NCBI RefSeq assembly: GCF_029867415.1
Contig: NC_081184.1
Coordinates: 108,983,360 to 109,047,359 of the forward strand
Length of the DNA stretch: 64,000 nt
Origin: Vicia villosa
Taxonomy: Eukaryota; Streptophyta; Magnoliopsida; Fabales; Fabaceae
Direction: 5' to 3'
In this document: piece after piece, positions 10,840 to 21,129 of the stretch
Layout: each line of letters opens with the position of its first letter
Position numbering within the stretch: position 1 is the first letter of the stretch
Made by a program: the position numbers and the translations under genes
Notes under the pieces: generated by a model
What the model was told of the DNA's origin: nothing
The model's database searches: none
Seen by the model: only the letters and a program-made list of their open reading frames with translations

Positions 10840-11329
10840 TGTGAGATATTAGATCGAACTCTAGTATTGTCGAAGGGTAGCTTCTTGGTTCGACAGTTCG
10901 ACAGAGTTAAGCATGAAGTCGAAGGATTGTTCACATGCTGGTGTCGAAGTGTGCATGCTGTAGTCGAAGATGGGTCTAGCATGCAGATGTCGAAGATGCT
11001 AGAGTTGTTAGCATGTTAAATTAGGTTTTAGTGTTTAAACCCTAATTTGTTAAGTTAGCTTGTTTATTAAGTTGGTTTGTGTAATGGGCCTTGCTGAAAA
11101 AGCCCATTAGTTAGTATGTTAGGTTTTATTATAAATAGCATACTAGTCTCTCATCATTGCTAAGCTGCAAATCCTAATTTAGGGTGAGAGAGGTTATTTG
11201 TTATTCTTGTAAACTTGTAATCTTGATTGAAGAGAAAGTAAAAGAATAGCAGTTATAACCAATCTTGTGTTCTTCTTCTCCTCTCTAATTCCCTATTATA
11301 CTTTGTTATTGATATCGTTTTTCACAACA
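10840..11329 (+). repeat. 5' LTR of the copia element
   Basis: 490 bp, TG...CA ends. Contains TATAAATA at 11130-11137. Rich in GTCGA/TCGAC words, a bias shared with the coding region. Confidence 0.95.
11130..11137 (+). promoter_or_regulatory. TATA box of the copia 5' LTR
   Basis: TATAAATA, about 200 bp before the LTR end, repeated at 15650-15657 in the 3' LTR. Distance to the ORF start (11355) is about 220 bp. Confidence 0.65.
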
Positions 11330-11354
11330 AATTGGTGCGGTGAGCGTGGAGAAG

Positions 11355-14300
11355 ATGCCTTCAACAAAGTATGAGATTGAAAAGTTCACCGGAGTGAATG
11401 ATTTCGGTCTGTGGCGCTTGAAGATGAAAGCCCTACTGGTTCAGCAGGGTTGTTTGGAAGCGTTGAAGGGAGAGGCAGCCATGAATGCTGCATTAACGGC
11501 AGCGGAGAAGACAACTATGATCGAGAAAGCACACAGCGCAATTCTGTTGAGCCTTGGTGATAAGGTTCTCCGGCAGGTATCAAAGGAGACGACGGCATCA
11601 GGGTTATGGGTGAAACTTGAAAGTTTGTATATGACCAAATCGCTGGTAAATCGACTCTACCTGAAGCAAGCTTTGTATTCATTCAAGATGATTGAAGACA
11701 AAGTATTGGCTGAGCAGTTGGATATGTTCAACAAGCTGATTCTTGATCTTGAAAATATTGATGTGAAGATCGATGATGAAGATCAAGCGCTGTTACTATT
11801 GTGTTCTTTGCCTCGATCACATGCTCACTTCAAAGAAACTCTCTTGTATGGAAGGGAGTCCCTGACGTTTGAAGAAGTTCAATCAGCCTTGTACTCTAAG
11901 GACTTGAATGAACGAAAGGAGCATAAACCTTCGACTGTTGGCGAAGGTTTGGCCGTTAAAGGAAAACTCTTACGAAAGGATGGTAAGTTCGACAAGAAGA
12001 AAGGCAAAAGACAGTCGAAGACTTACAGTGGCGAAGCATCTAGCATTCGATGCTACCATTGTAAGAAGGAGGGTCACACAAGAAAGGTGTGCCCTGAACG
12101 CTTGAAATATCATGGAGGTAAGGATAATGGCAACGCTGCCATTGTTCAAGATGATTTCGAATCATCTGATGTTCTTGTGGTTTCAAGCAGTGACTCTAAG
12201 AAGGAGTGGATTATGGATTCAGGTTGCACTTGGCACATGACTCCAAACAAAGACTTGTTCGAGGAATTATGTGATCAAGATGGTGGATCAGTATTGCTGG
12301 GAAACAACAAGGCTTGCAAGATTGCAGGTGTTGGATCTGTGAGATTCAAGCTCCATGATGATTCAATAAGGTTGTTGACTGAAGTCAGGTATGTTCCTGA
12401 TTTGAAGAGAAATCTGCTTTCTCTTGGTGAATTCGACAAGAAAGGATATGTTTTCCAAGGAGAGAAAAGTATCCTAAGAGTCATGAAGGGTTCGAAGGAA
12501 GTCTTGAGAGGCGTGAAGAAACAAGGCTTGTATACCCTTGAGGCTGAAGTTGTAAGTGGTTCGACAAATGTTGCATCCACGAAACCTTTGTCGAAAACAG
12601 AAATCTGGCACATGAGATTGGGCCATGTCAGTGAAAGGGGTCTGGTCGAATTAGGGAAACAAAACCTGCTTGGTGGAGACAAAGTCGAAAAGCTGAAGTT
12701 TTGTGAACCCTGTGTACTTGGAAAATCTTGCAGAGTGAAGTTCAACAAAGGCAAACAAAGAACACATGGATCCCTTGATTACATCCATGCTGATCTTTGG
12801 GGGCCTGCAAGGTGTCCATCACATTCAGGAGCAAGGTATTTTCTATCCATAGTAGATGATTATTCCAGAAAATTATGGGTATTCATCCAGAAGACTAAGG
12901 ATGAAACTTTTGAGAATTTCAAAAGTTGGAAGACTCTGGTTGAAAATCAGACTGGCAGGAAGGTCAAGAGGTTGAGAACCGACAATGGCCTTGAATTTTG
13001 CAATGAGGCATTCGACAGTTTTTGTGCTGCCTCTGGTATTGCAAGGCATAGAACTACTGCAGGTACTCCACAGCAAAATGGTTTGGCTGAAAGATTTAAT
13101 CGAACTATTTTGGAGAGAGTCAGATGCATGTTGACTAGTGCGGGGTTAAAGAAGGTGTTCTGGGCTGAGGCTGTTTCGACAGCAACATATCTGATAAACA
13201 GATGTCCTTCGACAGCGTTAGATATGAAGACACCTGAAGAAGTTTGGTCGGGACATCCACCAGATCTCGACAAACTGAGAGTATTTGGCTGCATAGCCTA
13301 TGCTCACATTAGGCAAGACAAGGTCGAACCTAGAGCTCTGAAATGCATGTTCATGGGATACCCTGAAGGAGTCAAAGCTTATAGGCTATGGTGCCTAGAG
13401 CCAGGTCACAGGAGGTGTATCACCAGTCGAGATGTAGTTTTCAATGAAGCTGAAATGGCTTTTAAGAAAACTGATGATGTTGGTCGAAGTACAGAAACAT
13501 CTGACGAAGAGCTGGAACAGGTAGAGATTCCTGTTGAGGTGGAGCATGTTGATGCTGAATTGCATATCCCAGATGAAGTCGAAGAAGAAGCAGAAGATGC
13601 TGAAGTTGAGGAAACTGACGATGACTACCTATTGTCGAGAGATAGGTCGAGAAGAGTCATCAAGCCACCTCAAAGACTTGGATATGCAGATCTTATAGCT
13701 TATGCCTTAATCTCTGCAAGTGAGGTTCTAGACGAAGAACCTAGAGACTATAAGGAAGTTATGAGAAGTCGAAATAAGACTGAATGGCTGAAGGCCATGG
13801 ATGATGAGATGAAATCTCTTCATGATAATCATACTTGGGAACTGATCAAGAAACCTGATGGGGCAAGGTTAGTCAGCTGTAAATGGATTTTCAAAGTTAA
13901 GGAAGGAATTGAAGGAGTGACGTCGAAAAGATACAAGGCAAGGTTAGTTGCAAGGGGTTTCACTCAGAAAGAAGGTGCCGACTTCAATGATGTGTTTTCT
14001 CCTGTTGTGAAGCATAGGTCCATTCGAATGTTGCTTGCCATGGTGGCACAGTTCGATCTTGAACTGGAACAGATGGATGTGAAGACTGCGTTCTTGTATG
14101 GTGATCTAGATGAAACGATCCTGATGAGGCAACCTGAAGGGTATGTCGAAAAGGGGAAGGAAAATTATGTGTGCAAGTTAAAGAGATCTTTGTATGGGCT
14201 GAAACAATCTCCTCGACAGTGGAATAAGAGATTCGACAAGTTCATGGCACGCATAAGTTTCATTAGAAGTCAGTTCGACCACTGCGTTTACTTCAGATTT

Positions 14301-15317
14301 CGACCTGGTAATTCATTTGTTATTTTGTTGCTTTATGTGGATGATATTCTCATAGCAAGCAACAGTGTTGAAGATGTGATGAGGGTGAAGGCTGAACTCA
14401 ATAAGGAGTTTGATATGAAGGATCTGGGAGCTGCTTCCAGGATTCTTGGAATTGACATTCGGAGAAATAGAAAGAAGTCGAGGATATGCTTATCTCAAGA
14501 GGCATATCTACGGAAGATTCTTGAAAAGTTTGGTATGTCGAATTCGAAGCCAGTTGTGACTCCAACAAACCCTCAATTCAAGCTGAGTATTGATCAGTGT
14601 CCCAGTACTGATGTGGAAAGAGTCTATATGAATAGCATCCCATATGCTAATATAGTCGGCTCTTTGATGTATGTTATGGTCTGTACTAGACCCGACATAG
14701 CTTACGCAGTCAGTCTTGTAAGCAGGTACATGGCGAATCCTGGAAAGGCTCACTGGCAAGCATTGAAGTGGATTTTAAGGTACATAAATGGGTCTCTGAA
14801 TAGAGTCCTAATTTATGGTGGAGCCTTGGGTGAAGATAGTAAAGCAGTAATAGAAGGATATGTCGACTCTGATTATGCAGGTTGTATGGATTCCAGAAAA
14901 TCTATTTCTGGATATGTTTTCACTATGTTTGGCACTGCAATTAGTTGGAAAGCAACACTTCAGAAGGTTGTTGCTCTATCAACCACTGAAGCGGAGTATA
15001 TTGCCCTAACTGAAGCTGTGAAAGAAGCATTATGGCTTGAAGGTTTTGCGAAGGAGCTGAAACTTCAAGGTCGAGGTATCACTGTTAAATGTGATAGTCA
15101 AAGTGCAATACACCTGTCGAAGAATTCAGCCTATCATGAGCGAACTAAGCACATTGATGTGAGGCTGCATTTCGTCAGAGGAGTAATCGAGCGTGGAGAA
15201 GTCCAAGTGCTGAAGGTTTCGACTGAAGACAATGCTGCTGATATGATCACCAAGACATTGCCGAGTTGCAAGTTTTTCCACTGTATGCAGTTGATAAAGC
15301 TGCATGAAGAAAGCTAG
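11355..15317 (+). CDS. Ty1/copia gag-pol polyprotein (intact)
   Basis: A single ORF of 1320 codons. The frame is open from a GTG at 11340, but the first ATG (11355, MPSTKYEIEKF) is the better start. Approximate order by residue: gag domain 1-190; zinc knuckle CX2CX4HX4C at 232-245; aspartic protease with WIMDSG at about 285; integrase with its HHCC finger from about 418 and the catalytic D, D, E near 478, 541 and 578 (TDNG, then GLAERF); reverse transcriptase with LYVDD at about 993; RNase H with DSDYAG near 1170 and STTEAEY. Protease-integrase-RT-RNase H order is diagnostic of Ty1/copia. It is cleaved into capsid, protease, integrase and RT that copy and insert the element. No frameshift or stop seen. 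Confidence 0.96.
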   Translation: MPSTKYEIEKFTGVNDFGLWRLKMKALLVQQGCLEALKGEAAMNAALTAAEKTTMIEKAHSAILLSLGDKVLRQVSKETTASGLWVKLESLYMTKSLVNRLYLKQALYSFKMIEDKVLAEQLDMFNKLILDLENIDVKIDDEDQALLLLCSLPRSHAHFKETLLYGRESLTFEEVQSALYSKDLNERKEHKPSTVGEGLAVKGKLLRKDGKFDKKKGKRQSKTYSGEASSIRCYHCKKEGHTRKVCPERLKYHGGKDNGNAAIVQDDFESSDVLVVSSSDSKKEWIMDSGCTWHMTPNKDLFEELCDQDGGSVLLGNNKACKIAGVGSVRFKLHDDSIRLLTEVRYVPDLKRNLLSLGEFDKKGYVFQGEKSILRVMKGSKEVLRGVKKQGLYTLEAEVVSGSTNVASTKPLSKTEIWHMRLGHVSERGLVELGKQNLLGGDKVEKLKFCEPCVLGKSCRVKFNKGKQRTHGSLDYIHADLWGPARCPSHSGARYFLSIVDDYSRKLWVFIQKTKDETFENFKSWKTLVENQTGRKVKRLRTDNGLEFCNEAFDSFCAASGIARHRTTAGTPQQNGLAERFNRTILERVRCMLTSAGLKKVFWAEAVSTATYLINRCPSTALDMKTPEEVWSGHPPDLDKLRVFGCIAYAHIRQDKVEPRALKCMFMGYPEGVKAYRLWCLEPGHRRCITSRDVVFNEAEMAFKKTDDVGRSTETSDEELEQVEIPVEVEHVDAELHIPDEVEEEAEDAEVEETDDDYLLSRDRSRRVIKPPQRLGYADLIAYALISASEVLDEEPRDYKEVMRSRNKTEWLKAMDDEMKSLHDNHTWELIKKPDGARLVSCKWIFKVKEGIEGVTSKRYKARLVARGFTQKEGADFNDVFSPVVKHRSIRMLLAMVAQFDLELEQMDVKTAFLYGDLDETILMRQPEGYVEKGKENYVCKLKRSLYGLKQSPRQWNKRFDKFMARISFIRSQFDHCVYFRFRPGNSFVILLLYVDDILIASNSVEDVMRVKAELNKEFDMKDLGAASRILGIDIRRNRKKSRICLSQEAYLRKILEKFGMSNSKPVVTPTNPQFKLSIDQCPSTDVERVYMNSIPYANIVGSLMYVMVCTRPDIAYAVSLVSRYMANPGKAHWQALKWILRYINGSLNRVLIYGGALGEDSKAVIEGYVDSDYAGCMDSRKSISGYVFTMFGTAISWKATLQKVVALSTTEAEYIALTEAVKEALWLEGFAKELKLQGRGITVKCDSQSAIHLSKNSAYHERTKHIDVRLHFVRGVIERGEVQVLKVSTEDNAADMITKTLPSCKFFHCMQLIKLHEES

Positions 15318-15345
15318 TTTGTTCCTTGACGTTGTAGAGTTAGGT

Positions 15346-15359
15346 CCAAGGTGGAGATT
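15346..15359 (+). other. Polypurine tract of the copia element
   Basis: CCAAGGTGGAGATT directly before the 3' LTR, the usual primer for plus-strand DNA synthesis. Confidence 0.75.
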
Positions 15360-15849
15360 TGTGAGATATTAGATCGAACTCTAGTATTGTCGAAGGGTAG
15401 CTTCTTGGTTCGACAGTTTGACAGAGTTAAGCATGAAGTCGAAGGATTGTTCACATGCTGGTGTCGAAGTGTGCATGCTGTAGTCGAAGATGGGTCTAGC
15501 ATGCAGATGTCGAAGATGCTAGAGTTGTTAGCATGTTAAATTAGGTTTTAGTGTTTAAACCCTAATTTGTTAAGTTAGCTTGTTTATTAAGTTGGCTTGT
15601 GTAATGGGCCTTGCTGAAAAAGCCCATTAGTTAGTATGTTAGGTTTTATTATAAATAGCATACTAGTCTCTCATCATTGCTAAGCTGCAAATCCTAATTT
15701 AGGGTGAGAGAGGTTATTTGTTATTCTTGTAAACTTGTAATCTTGATTGAAGAGAAAGTAAAAGAATAGCAGTTATAACCAATCTTGTGTTCTTCTTCTC
15801 CTCTCTAATTCCCTATTATACTTTGTTATTGGTATCGTTTTTCACAACA
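15360..15849 (+). repeat. 3' LTR of the copia element
   Basis: 490 bp, identical to the 5' LTR except for three substitutions by my count (for example CAGTTCGAC versus CAGTTTGAC). Confidence 0.95.
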
Positions 15850-17817
15850 CAATCTTCTTGGAAAAAAATCAAAACCGTTCTTGGAGACACAGTCCGATTC
15901 GAGCCAAGCCAAGCATCCAAAATGATTCCTTAGAGTTTTCTGAGTGAATCCCAGCCTTCATCATCAATCAAACACGTTGAAAAAACATCCAACAATTCAC
16001 GGTTTATGCCTCATTTATTTTAGTTTCAATTTCGCTCATACATGTGTATTTAATGTAATTTGATTGTGTTTTTGTGTTTAGAGTGAAGTTTTGAAGCTTC
16101 ATGGATAGGTTAATTGGATTCTAAGTACAGGTTTAAAGGTGCACCATTGTTAGGGTTTTCGGACCTTCAAATTGGGAACCGCGGCTGGAAGCGAAATCGA
16201 CCAGAACCAATTGCCTCATCATGTTCAGGGGGTAGTTTGTATTCAATTTGGGTGTTTTATTGGAATTTATCTGGCCGTTATGATGGGTTTTGATTGTCGT
16301 AGGGGTATGGCTACACACATGAACCGTAGGTATAAGTCCTTTTTCCAGAAACGTGAGGTTGAAGACGAGGGGGACGGACGCGCGAGTTGCTGCGAATTTG
16401 AATTTCTCAAGTCGCGAATTCTTTATTTAAAAAACTAAAGCACTATACTTACATGTAGTGCACGCAGCCCACCTGGTCAAGACGCCCCTTTGCAACCATT
16501 CACACGCCTGTTCGAACCTTGCTGGGGCCGCTTCGCGTTCTTTTTTATATATTTCAGGAGACACTTTGATGCTCGATCTGGTGTGCAGCATAGGGGAAGA
16601 CTTGTGATGCAGCCTCACCTCCCAGCCATCAGATACGCGCCAAGCAGGATCTAACGCATGTGAAGATGAAGGCACACCATGGATACTCATAGAGCAGCCA
16701 CACGAGATCCGGGCCAGGTTCTTTTATTTTTTTATTTTATATATTATTTATATAATTATATTAAACTCAATATATTTGCTATATAAATTGATTTCTTTTA
16801 AGAATGAAGTTGATAATATAATTAGGGTTAGATTAAGTGACTAGGGTTTAGAATTACCTTTCCCGATTATTTCGATTATATCGATGTAAGTTATTTAATT
16901 AATTATAATTGTTAAATCACAAAAAAAAACCCTAACAGTAGCAATATATTAGGGTTCGCTCAATCCCATTGCCCCTTGGCCAAATATTAGGATTCAAATT
17001 ATTATTCGTTTCGACTAAATTTATTGGTCGCGATGATTAATAATCGATTAATTTAATTAATCAAATCCTATAAATTAAAATAATTTATTTAGTTAAATGG
17101 TTTCAACCATCCTCATTGGTTGCGATGATTAACTATTCAATTTCCTCATTCCTAATTCGTTATTCTTTTTAATCGAATCAATCGATTACGAGGGGTAACG
17201 ATACAAATTAATTATTAAATTATTAAAATACTATAATTCGTTATTAGTAATAATCAAATTAATTGATTAAAATTGGTAACGATACAACTTTCAATCTGTT
17301 AACTATGGCGATCGAATCTATTGATCGTTGCGGTTAATAGTGCCATACCAAATCAGGGTTGTACGCCCAAAACTTCAAAACACTTTTCAAACATCTTTCA
17401 AACTTCAATTTCAAAATACGGATTTTTATCCTCATTCAAAACTACGATAGGCAACTCAAAAGCCTTCAAATCCTATCAAATCAAATTCTAATCCTAAGGG
17501 CGTACAACCCTGGCCCCGAACTACGTCGACTCTGATTCTCCATAAGGAGATACGTAGGCACTTGGCAACAAGGCGAGTCTCCTTCCCTCTAAATCTCAAT
17601 TTTTCCCCTATTCACTTCCTTAGCTATAAACCTCAATTTTAGCCATAAACCTTTATCCTTAGATTCAAAGCCAATAGGAAAGGGTTGAGGGTGCCTAACA
17701 CCTTCCCTCGACCTGAATATAGTATCTTACCCTGATCTCTATACTGCGTAGGGTTTCCTATTCGCCCTTCAGAATAGGTGGCGACTCTAAATTTAAATTT
17801 TAGGGCAGGTTGCTACA

Positions 17818-18600
17818 GCATGAGTGGATAAAGATGAACTTGTTCAGTGACTTGCATGGATTTCCGGATTGGTGCAATATGTGGGTTATTGCGTGTCATA
17901 CATTTTGGAGCTGGAGGAATAAAGAGGTCCATGATGATACCTTCAGGAGGCCAACTTTGGCTTCTGAAGTGATTGCAGACAAGGTTCTCCAATACAATAA
18001 GGCGATGGTGTTGCGAGATAAGGTTATGGAAAGGAATTGTGAAGTTAAATCCATCCATTGGTGTTTTCCCAAGCCTGATTACATGAAGCTGAACATTGAT
18101 GGTGCACATGATACCAATGGCTTATCAGGTTGTGGTGGCATTATTAGAGATGGCCATGGGAAGTGGATTGGAGGTTTTACCAGTTGCATTGGCTCTTGTA
18201 GTTCCTTGATGGCTGAATTATGGAGCATTTATATTGGTATTAGATTGGCTCTTGATCTTGGCTTATCGAAATTGGAAATTGAAACCGATTCTTGTCGGGT
18301 TGTGGCTTGCATCAAGGAGAATAATAAAAACAAAAATATGTTGGTGGGAAACTTAGTGTCTAATATATCTAATATGTTAGTTCAGTTTGAAGAAGTGGAT
18401 TTACATCATGTTTATAGAGAGGCTAATCTTTGTGCTCACTTGCTTGCTGTAGAGGGAAAGAGATTAGAGGGTGATACCATCATGTTTAAAGATCCTCCCT
18501 CTCGGCTGTTTCATTCTATAGAGGAAGGTAGAAGACTTGTCCCTAGTCCTAGGATTATTTTCTTATAGTTGTTTGTTTTTGGGCCTTTGGCCCTCCTTAA
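17818..18600 (+). pseudogene. LINE C-terminal RNase H domain, 5' truncated
   Basis: An open frame of about 250 codons ends at TAG 18568 and leads into a GGGCCTTTGGCCCTCCTT tail typical of plant LINE 3' ends. The protein matches the RNase H-like (RVT_3) domain at the end of plant non-LTR retrotransposon polyproteins: NIDGA with the first Asp, MAELWSIYIGIRLA with Glu, IETDSC with the second Asp, then YREANLCAH where the usual final Asp (AD) is His. It lacks the upstream endonuclease and RT, and the open frame begins inside the Ogre LTR, so it has no start of its own. It is probably dead. A host RNase H-like gene cannot be excluded but is less likely. Confidence 0.75.
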
Positions 18601-18605
18601 TATCG

Positions 18606-18708
<103 letters not shown>

Positions 18709-18923
18709 GAGGAGGGATATTCTTACTCCAGGAGTAAGTTATCAACACTTATTCCTCATCATGACCATTGATTCTTTTCAATCCAATGGTTAAAATTAAT
18801 GAGTATTATTTTTCTCTCCCCATATTTAATTACTCATTAATTTTAACCATTGGATTGAAAAGAATCAATGGTCATGATGAGGAGTAAGTGTTGATAACTT
18901 ACACCTGGAGTAAGAATATCCCT

Positions 18924-18926
<3 letters not shown>
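18709..18926. mobile_element. Foldback MITE-like element inside (TA)n
   Basis: A 218-bp near-perfect inverted repeat with arms of about 95 bp. The left arm starts GAGGAGGGATATTCTTACTC and the right arm ends with its complement; the loop is about 30 nt. It is bounded on both sides by (TA)n and has no coding capacity. The inner arm word ACCATTG...CAATGG is shared with the elements at 43290-44495. Confidence 0.85.

Positions 18927-19015
<89 letters not shown>
18927..19015. repeat. (TA)n microsatellite
   Basis: About 89 bp of TA on the right side of the foldback element. Confidence 0.98.
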
Positions 19016-19017
<2 letters not shown>

Positions 19018-19029
19018 CAAAGGTTTGAC

Positions 19030-19250
19030 GAGCATTAATAGGAAACAGCATTTCCTTCAAATTGATGTGGTTGATCAAATAACATCAATTAGTAACAAAA
19101 AACTAATGGCGCAAACGAGTAATAGCCTTATAAGAATATCAGCAACTTGTAATTGAGTGTTGAAATGAAGAAGAGAACTAACAAGATCGTCATAGACATC
19201 TCTAATTAATTAGAGTATTGGAGGTTGGCCATAAAAATCAGGTATGTGGC
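19030..19250 (-). pseudogene. Remnant of a copia pol C-terminus
   Basis: On the minus strand, interrupted frames give words such as LQVADIL, then LMLFDQPHQFEG. These resemble the end of plant copia RNase H and its tail (VADIFTK ... KLxLFDxPHQFEG). Several stops and frame changes show that it is dead. It is cut by the (TA)n tract on its 3' side. Confidence 0.5.
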
Positions 19251-19725
19251 ATACTCACGCTTATAGAGAAAAATGTACTTGGAAACTATGTTATACTGAC
19301 ACTTCTGAAAAATGTGTGTACGTGTTTGTGTTAGTAGACACTTACAACAACATTTGTGATTACATTTAATTTGTTCATCTTTTAAAATTATTATTGGTGT
19401 CGCCGTGTTAGTGTCAAAATTAAATTTGAATTGTTTGTGCTTCATAGATTGAAGTAAAATGAACCTTAAAGGCCAGAAATTACTCTCTAGGTTAACACTA
19501 TGAAATGTGTCTTTTCTTTGAAGTAGATGTTTATAGTCATATTTATTTCCACAATTGAGATAATAACTTAATTTAATATTTGTTTGATAAAAATAAGAGA
19601 AAGCAAATATGTATCTCATATCAAATAATACTAATCAGATCCACCGTATCTATAAAAATGAGAAGAATCATGGTTAAAGAGTTTAGTATGGTTAAAAAAG
19701 ATAAGAATCATGCTAAACCTTGAAT
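19251..19725. other. Unassigned flank left of the Mutator-like element
   Basis: AT-rich. The 137-codon minus open frame (19206-19619) has no recognisable domain or composition, and I do not call it. The last nine bases before 19735 are the target duplication of the element that follows. Confidence 0.6.
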
Positions 19726-19734
19726 TAGAAACAA

Positions 19735-19882
19735 GGGTTAAATACCTTTTACCCCCTGCCAAAGTAGCGAGATTCGGTTTTCCCCCTTATTAAAAAAAAA
19801 TAGCCTTCGCCCTTTAGAAAACAAGATTCTGTTTTCAGACACCCCCCTATCACCTGTTTGGCTGACTGGGCGTGTTGAGATG
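19735..19882 (+). repeat. Left terminal inverted repeat of the MULE
   Basis: Pairs with 26000-26147. Most of the first 55 bases agree, with a few substitutions, including CCCCCTGCCAAAGTAGCGAG in both. Confidence 0.88.
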
Positions 19883-19984
19883 GTTGCAAAAATCTCAATT
19901 AATTGATTTGCAAAACATGGGATTCAAACCCAATCTTAATGCATATAGGGGGAGCCTCCAACCATTGCACCATTCACATTTTCT

Positions 19985-20990
19985 TATATATGTGTTTATT
20001 ATTACTATTTATATATTACTTTATTTATTTATTAATATACTTTATTTATTTATTATTAATAGTTATATATTACTTTATTTATTTATTATTATTAATATTT
20101 AAATTTAATTTATTTATTAAATGGTTTATTATTAATATTTATATATTACTTTATTTATTTACTTATTTATTATTAATAAACATATATATAAACATATATT
20201 AATAATAAATTATATTAATAATAAATATAAAAAATGTAATATATAAAAAAATGTAACATATATATATTACTTTTTTTAATATACGTTTTTTTAATAATTT
20301 TTTTAATTTACGTTTTTTTAAAATTTTTATTTAGTTTTTTATTTATTTATTTTATTTATTTATTTATTATTAATATTTATATATTTATTATTAATATTTA
20401 TATATTTATTATTAATATTTATATATTTATTATTAATATTCATATATTACTTTATTTATTTATTTTATTTATTTATTATTAATATTAGTTATGTATTAAT
20501 TAGTTATTATTAATATTATTAATATTTATTTATTACTTAATTATTTATTATTAATATTATTAATATTAATTTATTACTTAATTAATTAATTAATTTATGT
20601 ACTTAATTATTTATTAAAAAAACGTAAATTAAAAAAATTATTAAAAAAAACATTTAAAAAAATTATTAAAAAAACGTTTATATAAATTAAAAAAACTGAA
20701 TAAAAATGTTTATGAAAATTATTAAAAAAATGTTTATATAAATTATTAAATATTACATTTAAATAAAATTATTAAAAAAACGTTTATATAAATTAAAAAA
20801 ATTGAATAAAAAAAACATTTAAATAAAATTATTAAAAAAACATTTATGTAAAATAAATAAATAAATAAATAATACATAAAGTAATATATACATATTAATA
20901 ATAAATTTATAAATAAATAATACATTATAAATATGAATATATACTATTATTGAAAAAAAAGTAGAAAAGTAGAAAATATGTTACATATGC
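19985..20990. repeat. AT-rich low-complexity left interior of the MULE
   Basis: About 1 kb built of TTTATTTA, TTATTAATA and AAAAAACGT-like words, with local inverted repeats. No gene. The apparent open frames (19872-20202) are low-complexity. Confidence 0.85.
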
Positions 20991-21018
20991 AAATCCTTCC
21001 AAAGGTAAAACATGAAAA

Positions 21019-21115
21019 CTTCAAGTTTTCCAAACTTTCCAAGTCAGCAAGCGCCACGTATATAGATTTTGTGCCAACTAGGAAGATTCCACAAGCCCTG
21101 TCAGCCAAACATGGA
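21019..21115 (-). repeat. Internal third copy of the MULE right subterminal sequence
   Basis: Closely matches 25934-26031 in the same orientation (shared words CAACTAGGAAGATTCCACAA and TCAGCCAAACATGG) but stops before the outer 116 bases of the terminus. It suggests that an older, smaller element (19735 to about 21120) forms the left end of the present unit. Confidence 0.75.
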
Positions 21116-21129
21116 CTTATAAATTGAAA

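Larger units (their letters stand above)
10840..15849 (+). mobile_element. Complete young Ty1/copia retrotransposon
   Basis: 5010 bp with 490-bp LTRs at 10840-11329 and 15360-15849, beginning TGTGAG and ending ACAACA. The target duplication CAATC is present at 10835-10839 and 15850-15854. I count three substitutions between the LTRs (0.6%), so insertion was recent. One uninterrupted gag-pol ORF, LTR promoter and polypurine tract are all present, so the copy has every coding part expected of an autonomous element. It lies within the plus-strand Ogre LTR. Confidence 0.97.
10232..17817 (+). mobile_element. 3' LTR of plus-strand Ogre, split by a copia insertion
   Basis: Starts TGTCATACCCCG and ends ...GCTACA at about 17817. 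Removing the copia element and one target copy leaves about 2.57 kb. A TATA box lies near 10763-10772. The U5 box GGGTGCCTAACACCTTCCC (about 17687) and the internal primer-site-like TGGCGACTCT (17779-17788) mark the 3' end. Short open frames at 16172-16438 and 16427-16690 lie in the LTR body and have no support. The downstream flank is LINE sequence, so this Ogre probably inserted into a LINE; the 5' flank is outside the window and the target duplication cannot be checked. Confidence 0.85.

Noticed and set aside
12275..12754. 159-codon minus-strand open frame within the copia element
   Set aside because: Antisense shadow of the intact polyprotein.
19206..19619. 137-codon minus open frame
   Set aside because: No domain, odd composition, AT-rich, and no related copy to support it.
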